A DNA stretch of 45,834 nucleotides from Cellulomonas biazotea. Its GTDB lineage: Bacteria; Actinomycetota; Actinomycetes; Actinomycetales; Cellulomonadaceae. Both the position numbers and the translations under genes were made by a program. This document shows, in pieces, positions 1 through 7,974 of the stretch. The DNA lies in contig NZ_BIMR01000012.1 in the NCBI RefSeq assembly GCF_004306155.1, forward strand, positions 1 through 45,834. The letters are read 5' to 3'. Under the pieces are notes generated by a model that made no database searches, was not told the DNA's origin, and saw only the letters and a program-made list of their open reading frames with translations. Numbering within the stretch: the stretch's first letter is position 1; each line of letters opens with the position of its first letter.

Positions 1-2
1 AG

Positions 3-602
3 GCGAGCGTGGCCGCGGCCGGGACCGGGACGGCGGGTGCGGCCAGCGCCCCGGCCGTGACCCGGGACCGCGCAGCCCGCACCGGCGAGGCACGGGACGA
101 CACCGCCACGGCCGGCGACCGCGGAGCGGGTGGCGAGGTCGTCTCCCTGAGCTCCCCGCGCCGCGCGCGCGGGCCGTGGACGTGGGTCGCGGCGGCCGCC
201 GCGGTCGGGCTCGTCGTGGGCGGGGCCGGCACGTGGTGGGTCAGCACGCGTGACGCCCGGACCGCGGACGTCGTCGCGTCGGCGACGCTCGACGCGCTGC
301 CCGGCTGGGACGCGTCGGGCACGGCGACCCTGGAGGTCGACCGTGACGGCGCGCGGGTGCTGGTGGTCGACGTCGAGGGAGCCGTCGACGGCGACGCCGG
401 GTTCCGTGAGGTGTGGCTGCTCACGCCCGACGTCTCCGGGCTCGTCAGCCTGGGGACGCTCGCCGGGACGTCGGGACGGTTCGACCTGCCCCCCGGCCTC
501 GACCTCGACGAGTTCTCGGTCGTGGACGTCTCGGAGGAGCCGTTCGACGGCGACCCGGCACACTCGGGCGACTCGATCGTCCGCGGTCCGCTGTCCGCCT
601 GA
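3..602 (+). CDS. RskA-type anti-sigma factor, C-terminal part (5' truncated by window edge)
   Basis: The reading frame is open at the left edge, so the true start lies upstream. What remains is a low-complexity Ala/Arg/Asp segment, one membrane segment (about residues 57-78 counted from the GTG at 9) and an extracytoplasmic domain of about 120 residues. That domain carries FREVWLL, SLGTLAGTSGRFDLP and EEPFDGDPAHSGDSIVRG, typical of the RskA C-terminal (anti-sigma-K) domain. These proteins hold an ECF sigma factor at the membrane through an N-terminal domain, which is not in the window. The partner sigma gene would be expected just upstream. The family call is firm; the partner is inferred. 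Confidence 0.75.
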   Translation, partial: ASVAAAGTGTAGAASAPAVTRDRAARTGEARDDTATAGDRGAGGEVVSLSSPRRARGPWTWVAAAAAVGLVVGGAGTWWVSTRDARTADVVASATLDALPGWDASGTATLEVDRDGARVLVVDVEGAVDGDAGFREVWLLTPDVSGLVSLGTLAGTSGRFDLPPGLDLDEFSVVDVSEEPFDGDPAHSGDSIVRGPLSA

Positions 603-625
603 CGCGGCGGCGCGGGGTCAGCCGG

Positions 626-1024
626 TCAGCCCTGCGCGGCGCGGCAGGTGGCGCACGTCCCGACCAGCTCGATCGTGTGGTCGACGTCGTCGAACCCGTG
701 CGCCTTCGCGACCTGCGCGGCCCACGCCTCGGCCTGGCCGGCGTCGATCTCGACCGTCCGCCCGCAGGACCGGCACACGAGGTGGTGGTGGTGGCTGCGC
801 TGCGCGCAGCGCCGGTAGACGGACTCGCCGTCGGGGGTGCGCAGCACGTCGACCTCGCCGGTCTCGGTGAGGCTCTGCACGGCGCGGTAGACCGTGGCGA
901 GCCCGACGCTCGAGCCGCGGGCACGCAGGATCTCGTGCAGCTGCTGGGCGCTGCGGAACTCGTCGAGGCCCCCGAGCAGGTCGAGGATCTCGGCGCGCTG
1001 CCGCGTCTGCCGGACGACCACCAT
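626..1024 (-). CDS. zur: Fur-family metalloregulator, probably Zur (FurB)
   Basis: This 132-residue protein has the Fur layout: an N-terminal winged helix (about 1-80, with SSVGLATVYRAVQSL as recognition helix region) and a C-terminal metal-binding dimerization domain. The HHHHLVC stretch, the CRSC pair and the late CATC pair form the His and Cys metal sites, and the two Cys pairs are the structural zinc site. The family represses zinc uptake (Zur), iron uptake (Fur) or peroxide genes (PerR). Zur is preferred because of the short length and a Zur-box-like sequence just upstream. The ATG at 1024 has AAGGAG at good spacing. It is convergent with the anti-sigma gene, and no zinc transporter is nearby to settle specificity. 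Confidence 0.75.
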   Translation of the reverse strand: MVVVRQTRQRAEILDLLGGLDEFRSAQQLHEILRARGSSVGLATVYRAVQSLTETGEVDVLRTPDGESVYRRCAQRSHHHHLVCRSCGRTVEIDAGQAEAWAAQVAKAHGFDDVDHTIELVGTCATCRAAQG

Positions 1025-1038
1025 GCGCTACCGCTCCT

Positions 1039-1056
1039 TCATGAGATTCGTTCGCA
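1039..1056 (-). promoter_or_regulatory. Zur-box-like operator
   Basis: The 18-bp sequence TCATGAGATTCGTTCGCA matches about 13 of 18 positions of the Streptomyces Zur box as I remember it (TCATGAAAATCATTTTCA). It lies 14 bp upstream of the regulator's ATG, where an autoregulatory operator would sit. The match was made by eye. Confidence 0.4.
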
Positions 1057-1076
1057 TCATAGTCGAGACAGGACGA

Positions 1077-1119
1077 CACAGGGCCGGGCCCGACGCGACG
1101 GTCGGGGCCCGGCCCTGTG
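1077..1119 (-). terminator. Terminator after the HU gene
   Basis: A near-perfect inverted repeat has arms at 1077-1094 and 1101-1119 with one bulged base and a 6-nt loop. It lies just past the HU stop codon. There is no T tract, as is common for actinobacterial terminators. Confidence 0.7.
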
Positions 1120-1129
1120 CGGCGGGGTG

Positions 1130-1411
1130 TCAGCCCTGGACGGCGCGCTTGAGGACGCTGCCCGCGGTGAGCTTGACGCGGTAGCCCGCGGGGATCTCGA
1201 GCTTCTCGCCCGTCTGCGGGTTGATGCCCGTGCGAGCGGAGCGCTCGGCCCGCGACACGGCCAGGAAGCCGGGGATCGTCACGGACTCGCCGGCGGCGAG
1301 CTGCTCCACGAGGACCTCCTGGAAGGCCTTGAGGACCTTGTCGGCCTCGGCGTTGGCGGTGCCCGCCTTCGCAGCCACGGCCTGGACGAGCTCGGTGCGG
1401 TTGACGCTCAC
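1130..1411 (-). CDS. hup: HU-family nucleoid DNA-binding protein
   Basis: This 93-residue basic protein matches HU throughout: N-terminal dimerization helices (MSVNRTELVQAVAAKAG), then the GFLAVSRAERSARTG beta-arm region with the conserved NPQTGE turn, and a C-terminal helix (VLKRAVQG). HU binds and bends DNA non-specifically and compacts the nucleoid. It is the short form, without the long Lys/Ala tail of the mycobacterial-type HU. The GTG start at 1411 has AAGGAG upstream. It is probably monocistronic, with its own terminator and a 142-bp upstream gap that contains a small GC hairpin at 1453-1470. Confidence 0.93.
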   Translation of the reverse strand: MSVNRTELVQAVAAKAGTANAEADKVLKAFQEVLVEQLAAGESVTIPGFLAVSRAERSARTGINPQTGEKLEIPAGYRVKLTAGSVLKRAVQG

Positions 1412-1553
1412 GAGATGGTTGCTCCTTGTTCACTCGGTACGGCGGCCCCTCGGACGGGCCTGAGCCCGTCGGGCGCGCGGGGACACCGCGTGACCGGGGG
1501 CTGCGCAGACACTAACCCCTCCGCGCCCCTGCTCCGTGCACGCCGCGCCCGCC

Positions 1554-2594
1554 TCAGCCGTGCGTGCGCTCCCGCAGGCGCTCCACGGGCCACGTCGTGA
1601 TCACCCGGTCGGCGTCGACGCCGTGCTGCACGACGCGCTCGCAGCCCGTCAGGAGCCAGTCGAGCTGGCCCGGTGCGTGCGCGTCGGTGTCGATCGACAG
1701 GTCGCACCCGACCTCCACGGCGAGGGCGAGCAGGTCGTGCGGCGGGTCCAGGCGGTCGGGCCGGCAGTTCACCTCCACGGCGACGCCGTGCTCGGCGCAC
1801 GCCTCGAAGACGGCCCTCGCGTCGAACTCGCTCTGCGGCCGCGCGCGACCCGTGAGGCGACGCCCGGTGCAGTGCCCGAGGACGTCCGTGCGCGGGTTGC
1901 TCACCGCGGCGACCATGCGTGCGGTCATCGCCCGGCTGTCCATGCGCAGCTTGGAGTGCACGGACGCGACGACGACGTCGAGCGCGTCGAGCAGGTCCGG
2001 GTCCTGGTCGAGACCGCCGTCGTCGAGGACGTCGCACTCGATGCCCGTGAGGACGACGAACGGTCCGACCGCCCGGTTGAGCGCGGCCACCTGGTCCATC
2101 TGGGCGCGCAGCCGCGGGGCCGAGAGCCCGTTCGCGACCGTCAGGCGCGGCGAGTGGTCGGTGATCGCCAGGTACTCGTGCCCGAGCTCCATCGCGGCGA
2201 GCACCATCTCCTGCACCGGGGTCGCGCCGTCGCTCGCCTCGGTGTGCGCGTGCAGGTCGCCCCGCAGGCGCTCGCGCAGGGCCACCGCGGCCGGGTCGAC
2301 CTCGCGTGCGGACCGCTCGGCGTGCTCGGCCTCGAGCGTCTCGAGGTACTCGACGGGCTCGCCCCGCACGACGAGCGCGACGACCTCCGCGGTCCGCGCC
2401 CCGACGGCCGGCAGGTCCGTGAGCGCGCCGGCCCGCACGAGGGCGCCGACGCGGTCGGGCGCCTCGCGCTCCACGGACCGGGCCGCGGCACGGAATGCCT
2501 CGCTCCGGTACGGGCTCGCTTGGGCGCGTTCGAGCAGGAACGCGATCCGGCGCAGCGCGGCGACCGCGTCCGCCTGCCGGTCCGCTGCGCTCAC
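1554..2594 (-). CDS. PHP-domain phosphoesterase with N-terminal helix-hairpin-helix, PolX-like
   Basis: This 346-residue protein starts with a helical region carrying a helix-hairpin-helix-like turn (LTDLPAVGARTAEVV, about residues 58-72). A PHP domain begins at GDLHAHTEASDG (about 112-123) and continues with ITDHSPR, GIECDVL, VVASVHS and IDTDAHAPGQLDW, whose His, Asp and Glu residues form the trinuclear metal site. The layout matches the C-terminal half of bacterial PolX without the polymerase domain. PolX PHP domains trim 3' ends of DNA. The GTG start overlaps the Ku stop codon (GTGA), so translation is coupled to Ku, which suggests a role in preparing breaks for end joining. Histidinol phosphatase activity is the main alternative. 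Confidence 0.85.
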   Translation of the reverse strand: MSAADRQADAVAALRRIAFLLERAQASPYRSEAFRAAARSVEREAPDRVGALVRAGALTDLPAVGARTAEVVALVVRGEPVEYLETLEAEHAERSAREVDPAAVALRERLRGDLHAHTEASDGATPVQEMVLAAMELGHEYLAITDHSPRLTVANGLSAPRLRAQMDQVAALNRAVGPFVVLTGIECDVLDDGGLDQDPDLLDALDVVVASVHSKLRMDSRAMTARMVAAVSNPRTDVLGHCTGRRLTGRARPQSEFDARAVFEACAEHGVAVEVNCRPDRLDPPHDLLALAVEVGCDLSIDTDAHAPGQLDWLLTGCERVVQHGVDADRVITTWPVERLRERTHG

Positions 2595-3619
2595 GACGCC
2601 TTGCGGCGCGTCTTGCGGGGCGTCGTCGGGGCGTCCTCACCGTTCTTCGCGGACCCGGACGTGGACTTCGACGCCCGCTTCGTGGCCGGCTTCTTCGCCG
2701 ACGGTCCCGCCTTGCCGGCCCCCGACGCGGCACCGTCGGCACCGTCGGCACCGTCGGCGGCGTCGTCGGTGCCCGTGCGCTTGCGCGACGCCGCACGCTC
2801 CGGCGCCTTCGGCTCCGCCGCCTCGCCCTTCGTGCCCCGCGCCTTCTCGACGCTGCGCTGCAGCGCGGCCAGCAGGTCGACGACCTCGCCCCCGCCCTGC
2901 TCCCCCTCCTCGGCCGCAGGCGCGGGGACGGCCCGCGTGTCCCCCGTCGAGATCTTCGTCTCGATGAGCTGCTCGAGCGCCGCCGAGTACCGGTCCTCGT
3001 ACTGCGACGGGTCGAAGTCGGCGGCGAGGGAGTCGACGAGCGACGACGCCATCGCGAGCTCCTGCGGCTTCACGGACACGTCCGCGTCGAGGATCGGGAA
3101 GTCCGCGGCACGGATCTCGTCCGGCCACAGCAGGATCTGCATGCAGATCACCTGGTCCCGGACGCGCAGCACCGCCATCGACTCGCGCTGCCGCAGCGCG
3201 ACCTTCACGACCGCCATCCGGTCCGCCTGCTCGAGCGCCCCGCGCAGCAGCGCGTACGGCTTCGCGGCCGTCTTCTCCGGCTCCAGGTAGTACGTCTTGC
3301 CCAGCAGGATCGGGTCCACCTGCTCGGCGGGCACGAACTCCATGACCTCGATCTCGCGCTCGGTCGACAGCGGCAGGCGCGAGAAGTCCTCGTCGGTCAG
3401 CACGACGAGCTCGCCCTCGTCCGTCTCGAACCCCTTGGCGATCTCCCGGTACTCGACCTCCTCGCCGTCGATGCTGCACACCTTGCGGTACCGGATCCGA
3501 CCGCCGTCGGCCTTGTGCACCTGGTGGAGCGTCACCTCATGCTCGCCCGTCGCCGCGTACAGCCGCACCGGGACGTTGACGAGCCCGAAGGCCACCGCGC
3601 CCTTCCAGATCGCTCGCAT
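2591..3619 (-). CDS. ku: Non-homologous end-joining protein Ku
   Basis: This 342-residue protein opens with MRAIWKGAVAFGLVNVPVRLY, the bacterial Ku signature, followed by the ring-forming core (about residues 1-250). Ku homodimers thread onto double-strand break ends and recruit LigD. After residue 250 comes a long Ala/Lys/Arg/Ser tail ending KKPATKRASKS and TPRKTRRKAS. Such basic tails strengthen DNA binding in actinobacterial Ku. The ATG at 3619 is set by the conserved N terminus, and upstream extensions in the same frame do not look like protein. The gene is divergent from the ligase and polymerase genes with a 96-bp shared promoter region, and it is coupled to the PHP gene downstream. Confidence 0.96.
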   Translation of the reverse strand: MRAIWKGAVAFGLVNVPVRLYAATGEHEVTLHQVHKADGGRIRYRKVCSIDGEEVEYREIAKGFETDEGELVVLTDEDFSRLPLSTEREIEVMEFVPAEQVDPILLGKTYYLEPEKTAAKPYALLRGALEQADRMAVVKVALRQRESMAVLRVRDQVICMQILLWPDEIRAADFPILDADVSVKPQELAMASSLVDSLAADFDPSQYEDRYSAALEQLIETKISTGDTRAVPAPAAEEGEQGGGEVVDLLAALQRSVEKARGTKGEAAEPKAPERAASRKRTGTDDAADGADGADGAASGAGKAGPSAKKPATKRASKSTSGSAKNGEDAPTTPRKTRRKAS

Positions 3620-3715
3620 CGTCCGCCACCTCCGTCGGCGTGGGGTGCACCGCTGCGACCGGGCACGCCCCGACCAGCCCGCGCCGGACGCGGCCCACCT
3701 GGGCAGGATGGACCC

Positions 3716-4651
3716 GTGGAGCCCATGCTCGCCACCCCAGCAGCCCGGACGGGCGCCCTCCCCCACGGGCCGCAGTGGGCCTTCGAGGTGAAGTGGGACG
3801 GCGTGCGGGCGCTCGCGGACACGACGTCCGGACGTCTGCGGCTGTGGAGCCGCGGCGGGCGCGAGACGACGCCCGCGTACCCCGAGCTCGCGGGCCTGGC
3901 GGACCTCCCGGACACGGTCCTCGACGGCGAGATCGTGCTCCTGGCCGACGGTCGCCCGTCGTTCGCCGCCCTCGCCGAGCGCATGCACGTGCGCGACGCG
4001 CGTCGCGCTGCGGCTCTCGCCCGTGCCCGGCCGGTGACGTACCTCGTCTTCGACGTGCTGCGGACGGACGGCGTCGACGTCGTCGGCCGTCCCTACGACG
4101 AGCGCCGTGCCCTGCTGGCGGGGCTCGCCCTGCCCGACCGGGTGGAGCTCTCGCCGGTGTACGACGACGGCGACGAGCTGTGGGCGGTGACCGCGGCGCA
4201 CGGCCTCGAGGGGGTCGTCGCGAAGCGCCGCTCGTCGCCCTACCGCGCCGGCCACCGCTCGTCCGACTGGGTGAAGGCGGCGCACCAGCACCACCGGACC
4301 GCACTCGTCGTCGGGTGGCGCGAGGAGACGTCGGGCAACGGGAGGCTGGGGGCCGTGCTGCTGGGCGCCCGCGACGGCGACGGGCGGCTGCGCTACCTCG
4401 GCCGGGCGGGCAGCGGGCTGACCGGCGCGGTCGCGACGACCCTGCGCACCGCGCTCGACCGCGCACCCGCCGACGCCGCCCCGTTCGACGACGACGTCCC
4501 GCCCGTCGACGCCCGCGGCACCCGGTGGTGCGCGCCGGTCGTCGTGGTCGACACCCGCTACCTCAACCGCACCCCGACCGGACGCCTGCGCCAGCCGGTG
4601 ATCCGCGGCGTGCGGACCGACGCCGACCCCGACCCGTGGGAGCAGCCGTGA
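3716..4651 (+). CDS. ligD: ATP-dependent DNA ligase (stand-alone LigD ligase domain)
   Basis: This 311-residue protein has the LigD-type adenylation domain. Motif I is FEVKWDGVR, with the AMP-accepting lysine at residue 26. Further motifs are LDGEIVLL, VFDVLRTDG, EGVVAKRRSSPY and DWVKAAH. A C-terminal OB-fold runs from about residue 195 to the end (GWREETSGNGRLGAVLLG and onward). It seals nicks during Ku-dependent repair. The GTG at 3716 is chosen because the family starts just before PMLA; an ATG at 3725 is possible. The stop overlaps the GTG start of the polymerase gene (GTGA). In mycobacteria these domains are fused with a 3'-phosphoesterase; here they are separate genes. A LigC-type name is also possible. 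Confidence 0.92.
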   Translation: MEPMLATPAARTGALPHGPQWAFEVKWDGVRALADTTSGRLRLWSRGGRETTPAYPELAGLADLPDTVLDGEIVLLADGRPSFAALAERMHVRDARRAAALARARPVTYLVFDVLRTDGVDVVGRPYDERRALLAGLALPDRVELSPVYDDGDELWAVTAAHGLEGVVAKRRSSPYRAGHRSSDWVKAAHQHHRTALVVGWREETSGNGRLGAVLLGARDGDGRLRYLGRAGSGLTGAVATTLRTALDRAPADAAPFDDDVPPVDARGTRWCAPVVVVDTRYLNRTPTGRLRQPVIRGVRTDADPDPWEQP

Positions 4652-5529
4652 CACCCGAGCGTCAGATGGTCGACGTGGACGGCCGGCAGGTCCGCGTCAG
4701 CCACCTCGAGAAGGTCATGTTCCCGCAGACCGGGACGACGAAGGCCGAGGTCATGAACTACCTCGTCCGGGTCGCGCCCGCACTCCTGCCGCAGCTGCAC
4801 GAGCGGCCCGTGACACGCATCCGCTGGCCCGACGGGGTGACGGGCGAGAAGTTCTTCGAGAAGAACGTGCCGCGCGGCGCCCCGGACTGGCTGCGCCGGC
4901 AGACGCTGCCCGCAGCCCCCGGCAACGACGACGGCGAGGGGACCGAGCTCGTCCTGCCGTTCGTCGACGACCTCGCGGGCCTCGTGTGGTGCGCGAACCA
5001 GGGTGCGCTCGAGCTGCACACGCCGCAGTGGTCCGTCGGGCCGCGCGGCGGGGTCCGGAACCCGGACCGGCTCGTCGTCGACCTCGACCCCGGCGCGCCC
5101 GCGGGGCTCGCGGAGTGCGCGCAGGTCGCCCACCTGGTGGCGGACCGCCTGCGCGAGGACGGGCTCGCCGAGACGGTGCCGGTGACATCGGGCAGCAAGG
5201 GCATGCAGCTCTACGCGCCGCTGCCCGGCCGCCGCACCGCCGTCGAGGTCCGCCAGTACGCGCGCGACCTGGCGTTCGCCATCGCCAAGCAGCACCCCGA
5301 CCTCGTCGTCGCGGTCATGCGCAAGGACCTCCGGCCGGGGAAGGTCCTCATCGACTGGTCGCAGAACCACCCCGCGAAGACGACGATCACGCCGTACTCG
5401 CTGCGGGGCCGCGACCTGCCCCGCGTGGCGGCGCCGCGATGGTGGGACGAGGTCGGCCCCGACCTCCAGCAGCTCGGCCCGGACGAGGTCGCGGACCGCC
5501 TCGAGCGGGACGGCGACCCCTTCGCCTGA
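4648..5529 (+). CDS. ligD: LigD-type polymerase/primase domain protein (PolDom)
   Basis: This 293-residue protein matches the archaeo-eukaryotic-primase-like polymerase of LigD. It starts with VSHLEKVMFP and has RIRWPDGVTGEKFFEKNVP, the metal-binding RLVVDLDPG (DxD), TSGSKGMQLYAPL and VLIDWSQNHPAKTTITPYSLRG. The enzyme fills gaps with preference for ribonucleotides and aligns 3' ends during Ku-dependent joining. The GTG start overlaps the ligase stop, so the two are expressed together and jointly replace a fused LigD. No 3'-phosphoesterase domain is encoded next to it, though the PHP protein across the divergent promoter could supply end trimming (inference). Confidence 0.93.
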   Translation: MTPERQMVDVDGRQVRVSHLEKVMFPQTGTTKAEVMNYLVRVAPALLPQLHERPVTRIRWPDGVTGEKFFEKNVPRGAPDWLRRQTLPAAPGNDDGEGTELVLPFVDDLAGLVWCANQGALELHTPQWSVGPRGGVRNPDRLVVDLDPGAPAGLAECAQVAHLVADRLREDGLAETVPVTSGSKGMQLYAPLPGRRTAVEVRQYARDLAFAIAKQHPDLVVAVMRKDLRPGKVLIDWSQNHPAKTTITPYSLRGRDLPRVAAPRWWDEVGPDLQQLGPDEVADRLERDGDPFA

Positions 5530-5640
5530 CGACCGCGTCCGACCGGCACCGCTCCGCTGGCGAGGTGCTGACCGGTGAGGCAGCGTGGAGGGCGGCCGGG
5601 CAGGGATCGTCCGGCGCACGAGCTGAAGGAGGAGCGCCAC

Positions 5641-6213
5641 ATGGCACGCACGCTGCCCAAGTACACCGTCCCGTCGCTCACCCCCCAGGAGGGGGCGAAG
5701 ATCGCCGAGATCCTGCAGCGGCGACTCGACGCGCTCAACGACCTGGCGCTGACCCTCAAGCACGTCCACTGGAACGTCGTGGGGCCGCACTTCATCGCGG
5801 TGCACGAGATGCTCGACCCGCAGGTCGACGCCGTGCGCCTCATGGTCGACGCGATCGCCGAGCGCATCGCGACCCTGGGCGTCGCCCCCGTCGGCACGCC
5901 CGGCGCGCTCGTCGCCGCGCGCACGTGGGACGACTACTCGATCGGCCGGGACACCGCGATCGCGCACCTGGGCGCGCTCGACGAGGTCTACGTCGGCGTG
6001 ATCACCTCGCACCGCGAGGCGGCCGCGGAGACCGAGGAGCTCGACACCGTCACGAACGACCTGCTCGTCGGGCACCTGCACGAGCTCGAGCTGTTCCACT
6101 GGTTCGTCCGCGCGCACCTCGAGTCGGCCGGCGGTGCGCTCAGCACGGCGTCGGCGGACGGCGAGAAGGCCGCCGCGGACAAGGCCCGCGCGAAGGGCAA
6201 GGCATCGGCGTGA
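5641..6213 (+). CDS. dps: Dps-family DNA-binding ferritin-like protein
   Basis: This 190-residue protein has the Dps four-helix fold. The intersubunit ferroxidase residues are visible in LKHVHWNVVGPHFIAVHEMLDPQVD and the following DAIAERIATLG. Dps dodecamers oxidise and store iron using peroxide and can coat DNA. The ATG at 5641 follows a strong AAGGAGGAG site at 5626. The C-terminal tail is rich in Lys and Ala (GEKAAADKARAKGKASA) and could bind DNA. The stop overlaps the GTG of the next gene. Stress protection by Dps fits the neighbouring repair cluster, but no shared regulator is visible. Confidence 0.93.
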   Translation: MARTLPKYTVPSLTPQEGAKIAEILQRRLDALNDLALTLKHVHWNVVGPHFIAVHEMLDPQVDAVRLMVDAIAERIATLGVAPVGTPGALVAARTWDDYSIGRDTAIAHLGALDEVYVGVITSHREAAAETEELDTVTNDLLVGHLHELELFHWFVRAHLESAGGALSTASADGEKAAADKARAKGKASA

Positions 6214-7379
6214 CCCCCCGCACGGAGCACCGGGCGGACGACCGCGCGGTGCTCCGTGCGGCACGTCCGGGCACCCGCCCCACCGGCTCGTCCCAGCCGC
6301 CCAGCCCGTCCCGCCGCCTGCACGTCGCGGGGCGCCTGGAGGACGCGTTCGACCGGGCGCTCGTGTCGGTGCTGCGTCGGCAGGGGTGGACGGTGCGCAT
6401 CGAGCCCTTCGCGGGCTACGGCGCGCCCGGCTGGGTGCGTGTGATGGCGCGGACCCTGCTCGCCGGGCCGTCGGTCCGGGGAGCGGACCTGCCCGCCGCG
6501 GGTGGCGACGCGCAGGTCGACGCCGGCAGCACCGACGCGGTCCGGGGCTGGCGCAGCTTCGCGACCGCCCAGGTCGCCGGTGCCGAGCTGCGCGTGCAGG
6601 TCGGAGACGTCGAGCACCGCGTCGTGACGGACCGCGGCGGGTACCTCGACGTCCTGCTCGAGTCCGACCTGCCTCCCGGGTGGCACCGACTGCGCGTCAC
6701 GACCGCCGACGGGGCGCAGGCGCACGCGCCGGTGCTCGTCGTCGACCCGGCCGTCCGCGTGGGACTGGTGAGCGACATCGACGACACCGTCATGGTCACG
6801 CGCCTGCCGCGTCCCCTGGTCGCGGCGTGGAACGTGCTGGTGCGGCACGAGAACGCCCGCGAGCCCGTGCCCGGGATGTCGGACCTCTACGCCGAGCTCG
6901 GCCGCCGTAACCCCGGCATGCCGGTCGTCTACCTCTCCACCGGCGCCTGGAACGCCGCCCCCGCGATCGCCCGGTTCCTCCGCCGGAACCGGTATCCCGC
7001 GGGCCCGCTGCTGCTCACCGACTGGGGGCCGACCAACTCGGGCTGGTTCCGCAGCGGCCGCGCGCACAAGGTCGCGCAGCTGCGCCGGCTGGTGCGCGAG
7101 CTGCCCGACGTGCAGTGGATCCTCGTGGGCGACGACGGGCAGCGCGACCCGGAGATCTACGCAGGCGCCGTGCAGCACCATCCCGAGCACGTGCGGGCGG
7201 TCCTGATCCGCCAGCTCACGTTCAGCGAGCACGTCCTGGCGCACGGCCTGCCCGCGCCGACGCCCGAGTCGCGGTCCGCCGAGCGCGCGACCGTGCGCGA
7301 GGGCATCCCGGTGCTGCAGGGGGCCGACGGGCACGCCCTGCTGGAGTCGCTGGGGCCGGACGACCTGCGCTCCACCTGA
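6210..7379 (+). CDS. App1-family (DUF2183) phosphatase domain protein
   Basis: This 389-residue protein carries a C-terminal App1/DUF2183 domain, a HAD-like phosphatase. VGLVSDIDDTVMVT supplies the nucleophile DxDDT motif, and YLSTGAWN, LLTDWGPTNSGWFRSG, HKVAQLRRL and WILVGDDGQRDPEIY are the later family motifs. Yeast App1 dephosphorylates phosphatidate; bacterial substrates are unknown. About 170 N-terminal residues include a beta-rich domain (VAGAELRVQVGDVEHRVVTDRGGYLDVLL). No signal peptide is seen. The GTG at 6210 overlaps the Dps stop; an internal start is possible because the first 40 residues are low-complexity. Confidence 0.8.
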   Translation: MTPRTEHRADDRAVLRAARPGTRPTGSSQPPSPSRRLHVAGRLEDAFDRALVSVLRRQGWTVRIEPFAGYGAPGWVRVMARTLLAGPSVRGADLPAAGGDAQVDAGSTDAVRGWRSFATAQVAGAELRVQVGDVEHRVVTDRGGYLDVLLESDLPPGWHRLRVTTADGAQAHAPVLVVDPAVRVGLVSDIDDTVMVTRLPRPLVAAWNVLVRHENAREPVPGMSDLYAELGRRNPGMPVVYLSTGAWNAAPAIARFLRRNRYPAGPLLLTDWGPTNSGWFRSGRAHKVAQLRRLVRELPDVQWILVGDDGQRDPEIYAGAVQHHPEHVRAVLIRQLTFSEHVLAHGLPAPTPESRSAERATVREGIPVLQGADGHALLESLGPDDLRST

Positions 7380-7399
7380 CCGCTCCCCTGCGGTCGCCC

Positions 7400-7437
7400 C
7401 GTCCGGCGTCGGCGCTCACGGGCGTCGACGCCGGACG
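7400..7437. terminator. Hairpin terminator between convergent genes
   Basis: A 12-bp perfect stem (CGTCCGGCGTCG and its complement) has a 14-nt loop. It lies between the convergent App1 gene and the small minus-strand gene and could serve both. Confidence 0.65.
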
Positions 7438-7496
7438 CGTGCCGGGCCGACGGTCCGCGCGCACGCCACGACGGGACGTCGCTGCGCCGGCGGGCG

Positions 7497-7703
7497 TCAG
7501 AGGCGGGCGGGGTCGTCCCAGTCGTCGCTGCTCGCGATGGCCTCGTCGTCCGCCTCGAGCTCGACCGCGTGCAGCGATCGCGGTGCGCGGCTCGGGTCGC
7601 CCCCGGAGCGGGCGTCGGCGGCGGCGAGCTCGGCCTCGGGCAGCTCACGGTCGGCGAGGTGCTCGGCGGCGGGGTCGGACGTCAGGTCGCGGTCGCGGCT
7701 CAT
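7497..7703 (-). CDS. Small acidic hypothetical protein (68 aa)
   Basis: I do not recognise this family. The 68-residue product is highly acidic (LEADDEAIASSDDWDDPARL at the C terminus) and has no membrane segment or Cys. A strong GGAGGT ribosome-binding site lies 11 nt before the ATG, which supports real translation. That site is the left arm of a 6-bp hairpin (7705-7720, mRNA sense GGAGGT-AGAA-ACCTCC), so initiation may be controlled by structure. The gene is convergent with the App1 gene and separated from it by a terminator. A chance frame in GC-rich DNA cannot be excluded. Confidence 0.55.
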   Translation of the reverse strand: MSRDRDLTSDPAAEHLADRELPEAELAAADARSGGDPSRAPRSLHAVELEADDEAIASSDDWDDPARL

Positions 7704-7704
7704 G

Positions 7705-7720
7705 GGAGGTTTCTACCTCC
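7705..7720 (-). promoter_or_regulatory. Hairpin sequestering the ribosome-binding site of the 68-aa gene
   Basis: In the transcript the perfect Shine-Dalgarno GGAGGT pairs with ACCTCC across an AGAA loop directly before the start codon. This is seen in sequence; translational control is inferred. Confidence 0.45.
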
Positions 7721-7840
7721 GCGACGCGTGCCCCGCACCCGCGGGCCAGGACGTGGGCGTCCCGGCTCGCGTGCTGGACCCCGGCGCTGCGACCTGCGCG
7801 GTCCGGGCTCTGACTAAACGATTCGCCCTCTCACTCGCAC

Positions 7841-7854
7841 TCGAAGCGCTTCGA
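7841..7854 (+). promoter_or_regulatory. LacI-family (CebR/CelR-like) operator upstream of the xyloglucanase
   Basis: TCGAAGCGCTTCGA is a perfect 14-bp palindrome centred on a CpG-flanked AGCGCT core, 121 bp before the GH74 start. Actinobacterial cellulase genes carry the related palindrome TGGGAGCGCTCCCA bound by CelR/CebR. The outer bases differ here, so a different LacI-family sugar regulator may bind. The regulator gene is not in the window. Confidence 0.6.
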
Positions 7855-7974
7855 TACCGTGACCGCCACCTGGCGGCCGGACCTGCACCGGAGCACCCCG
7901 GCGACCGGGCACCGACCGTCCGGGCGACCCTCGCCCGGAGGGCACCCCACCGCCTTCACGAAGGAGTGCAGCGG

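Noticed and set aside
2495-3715. Long plus-strand open frame opposite Ku, upstream of the ligase
   Set aside because: It is the antisense shadow of Ku joined to the ligase frame. Protein motifs begin only at about 3716.
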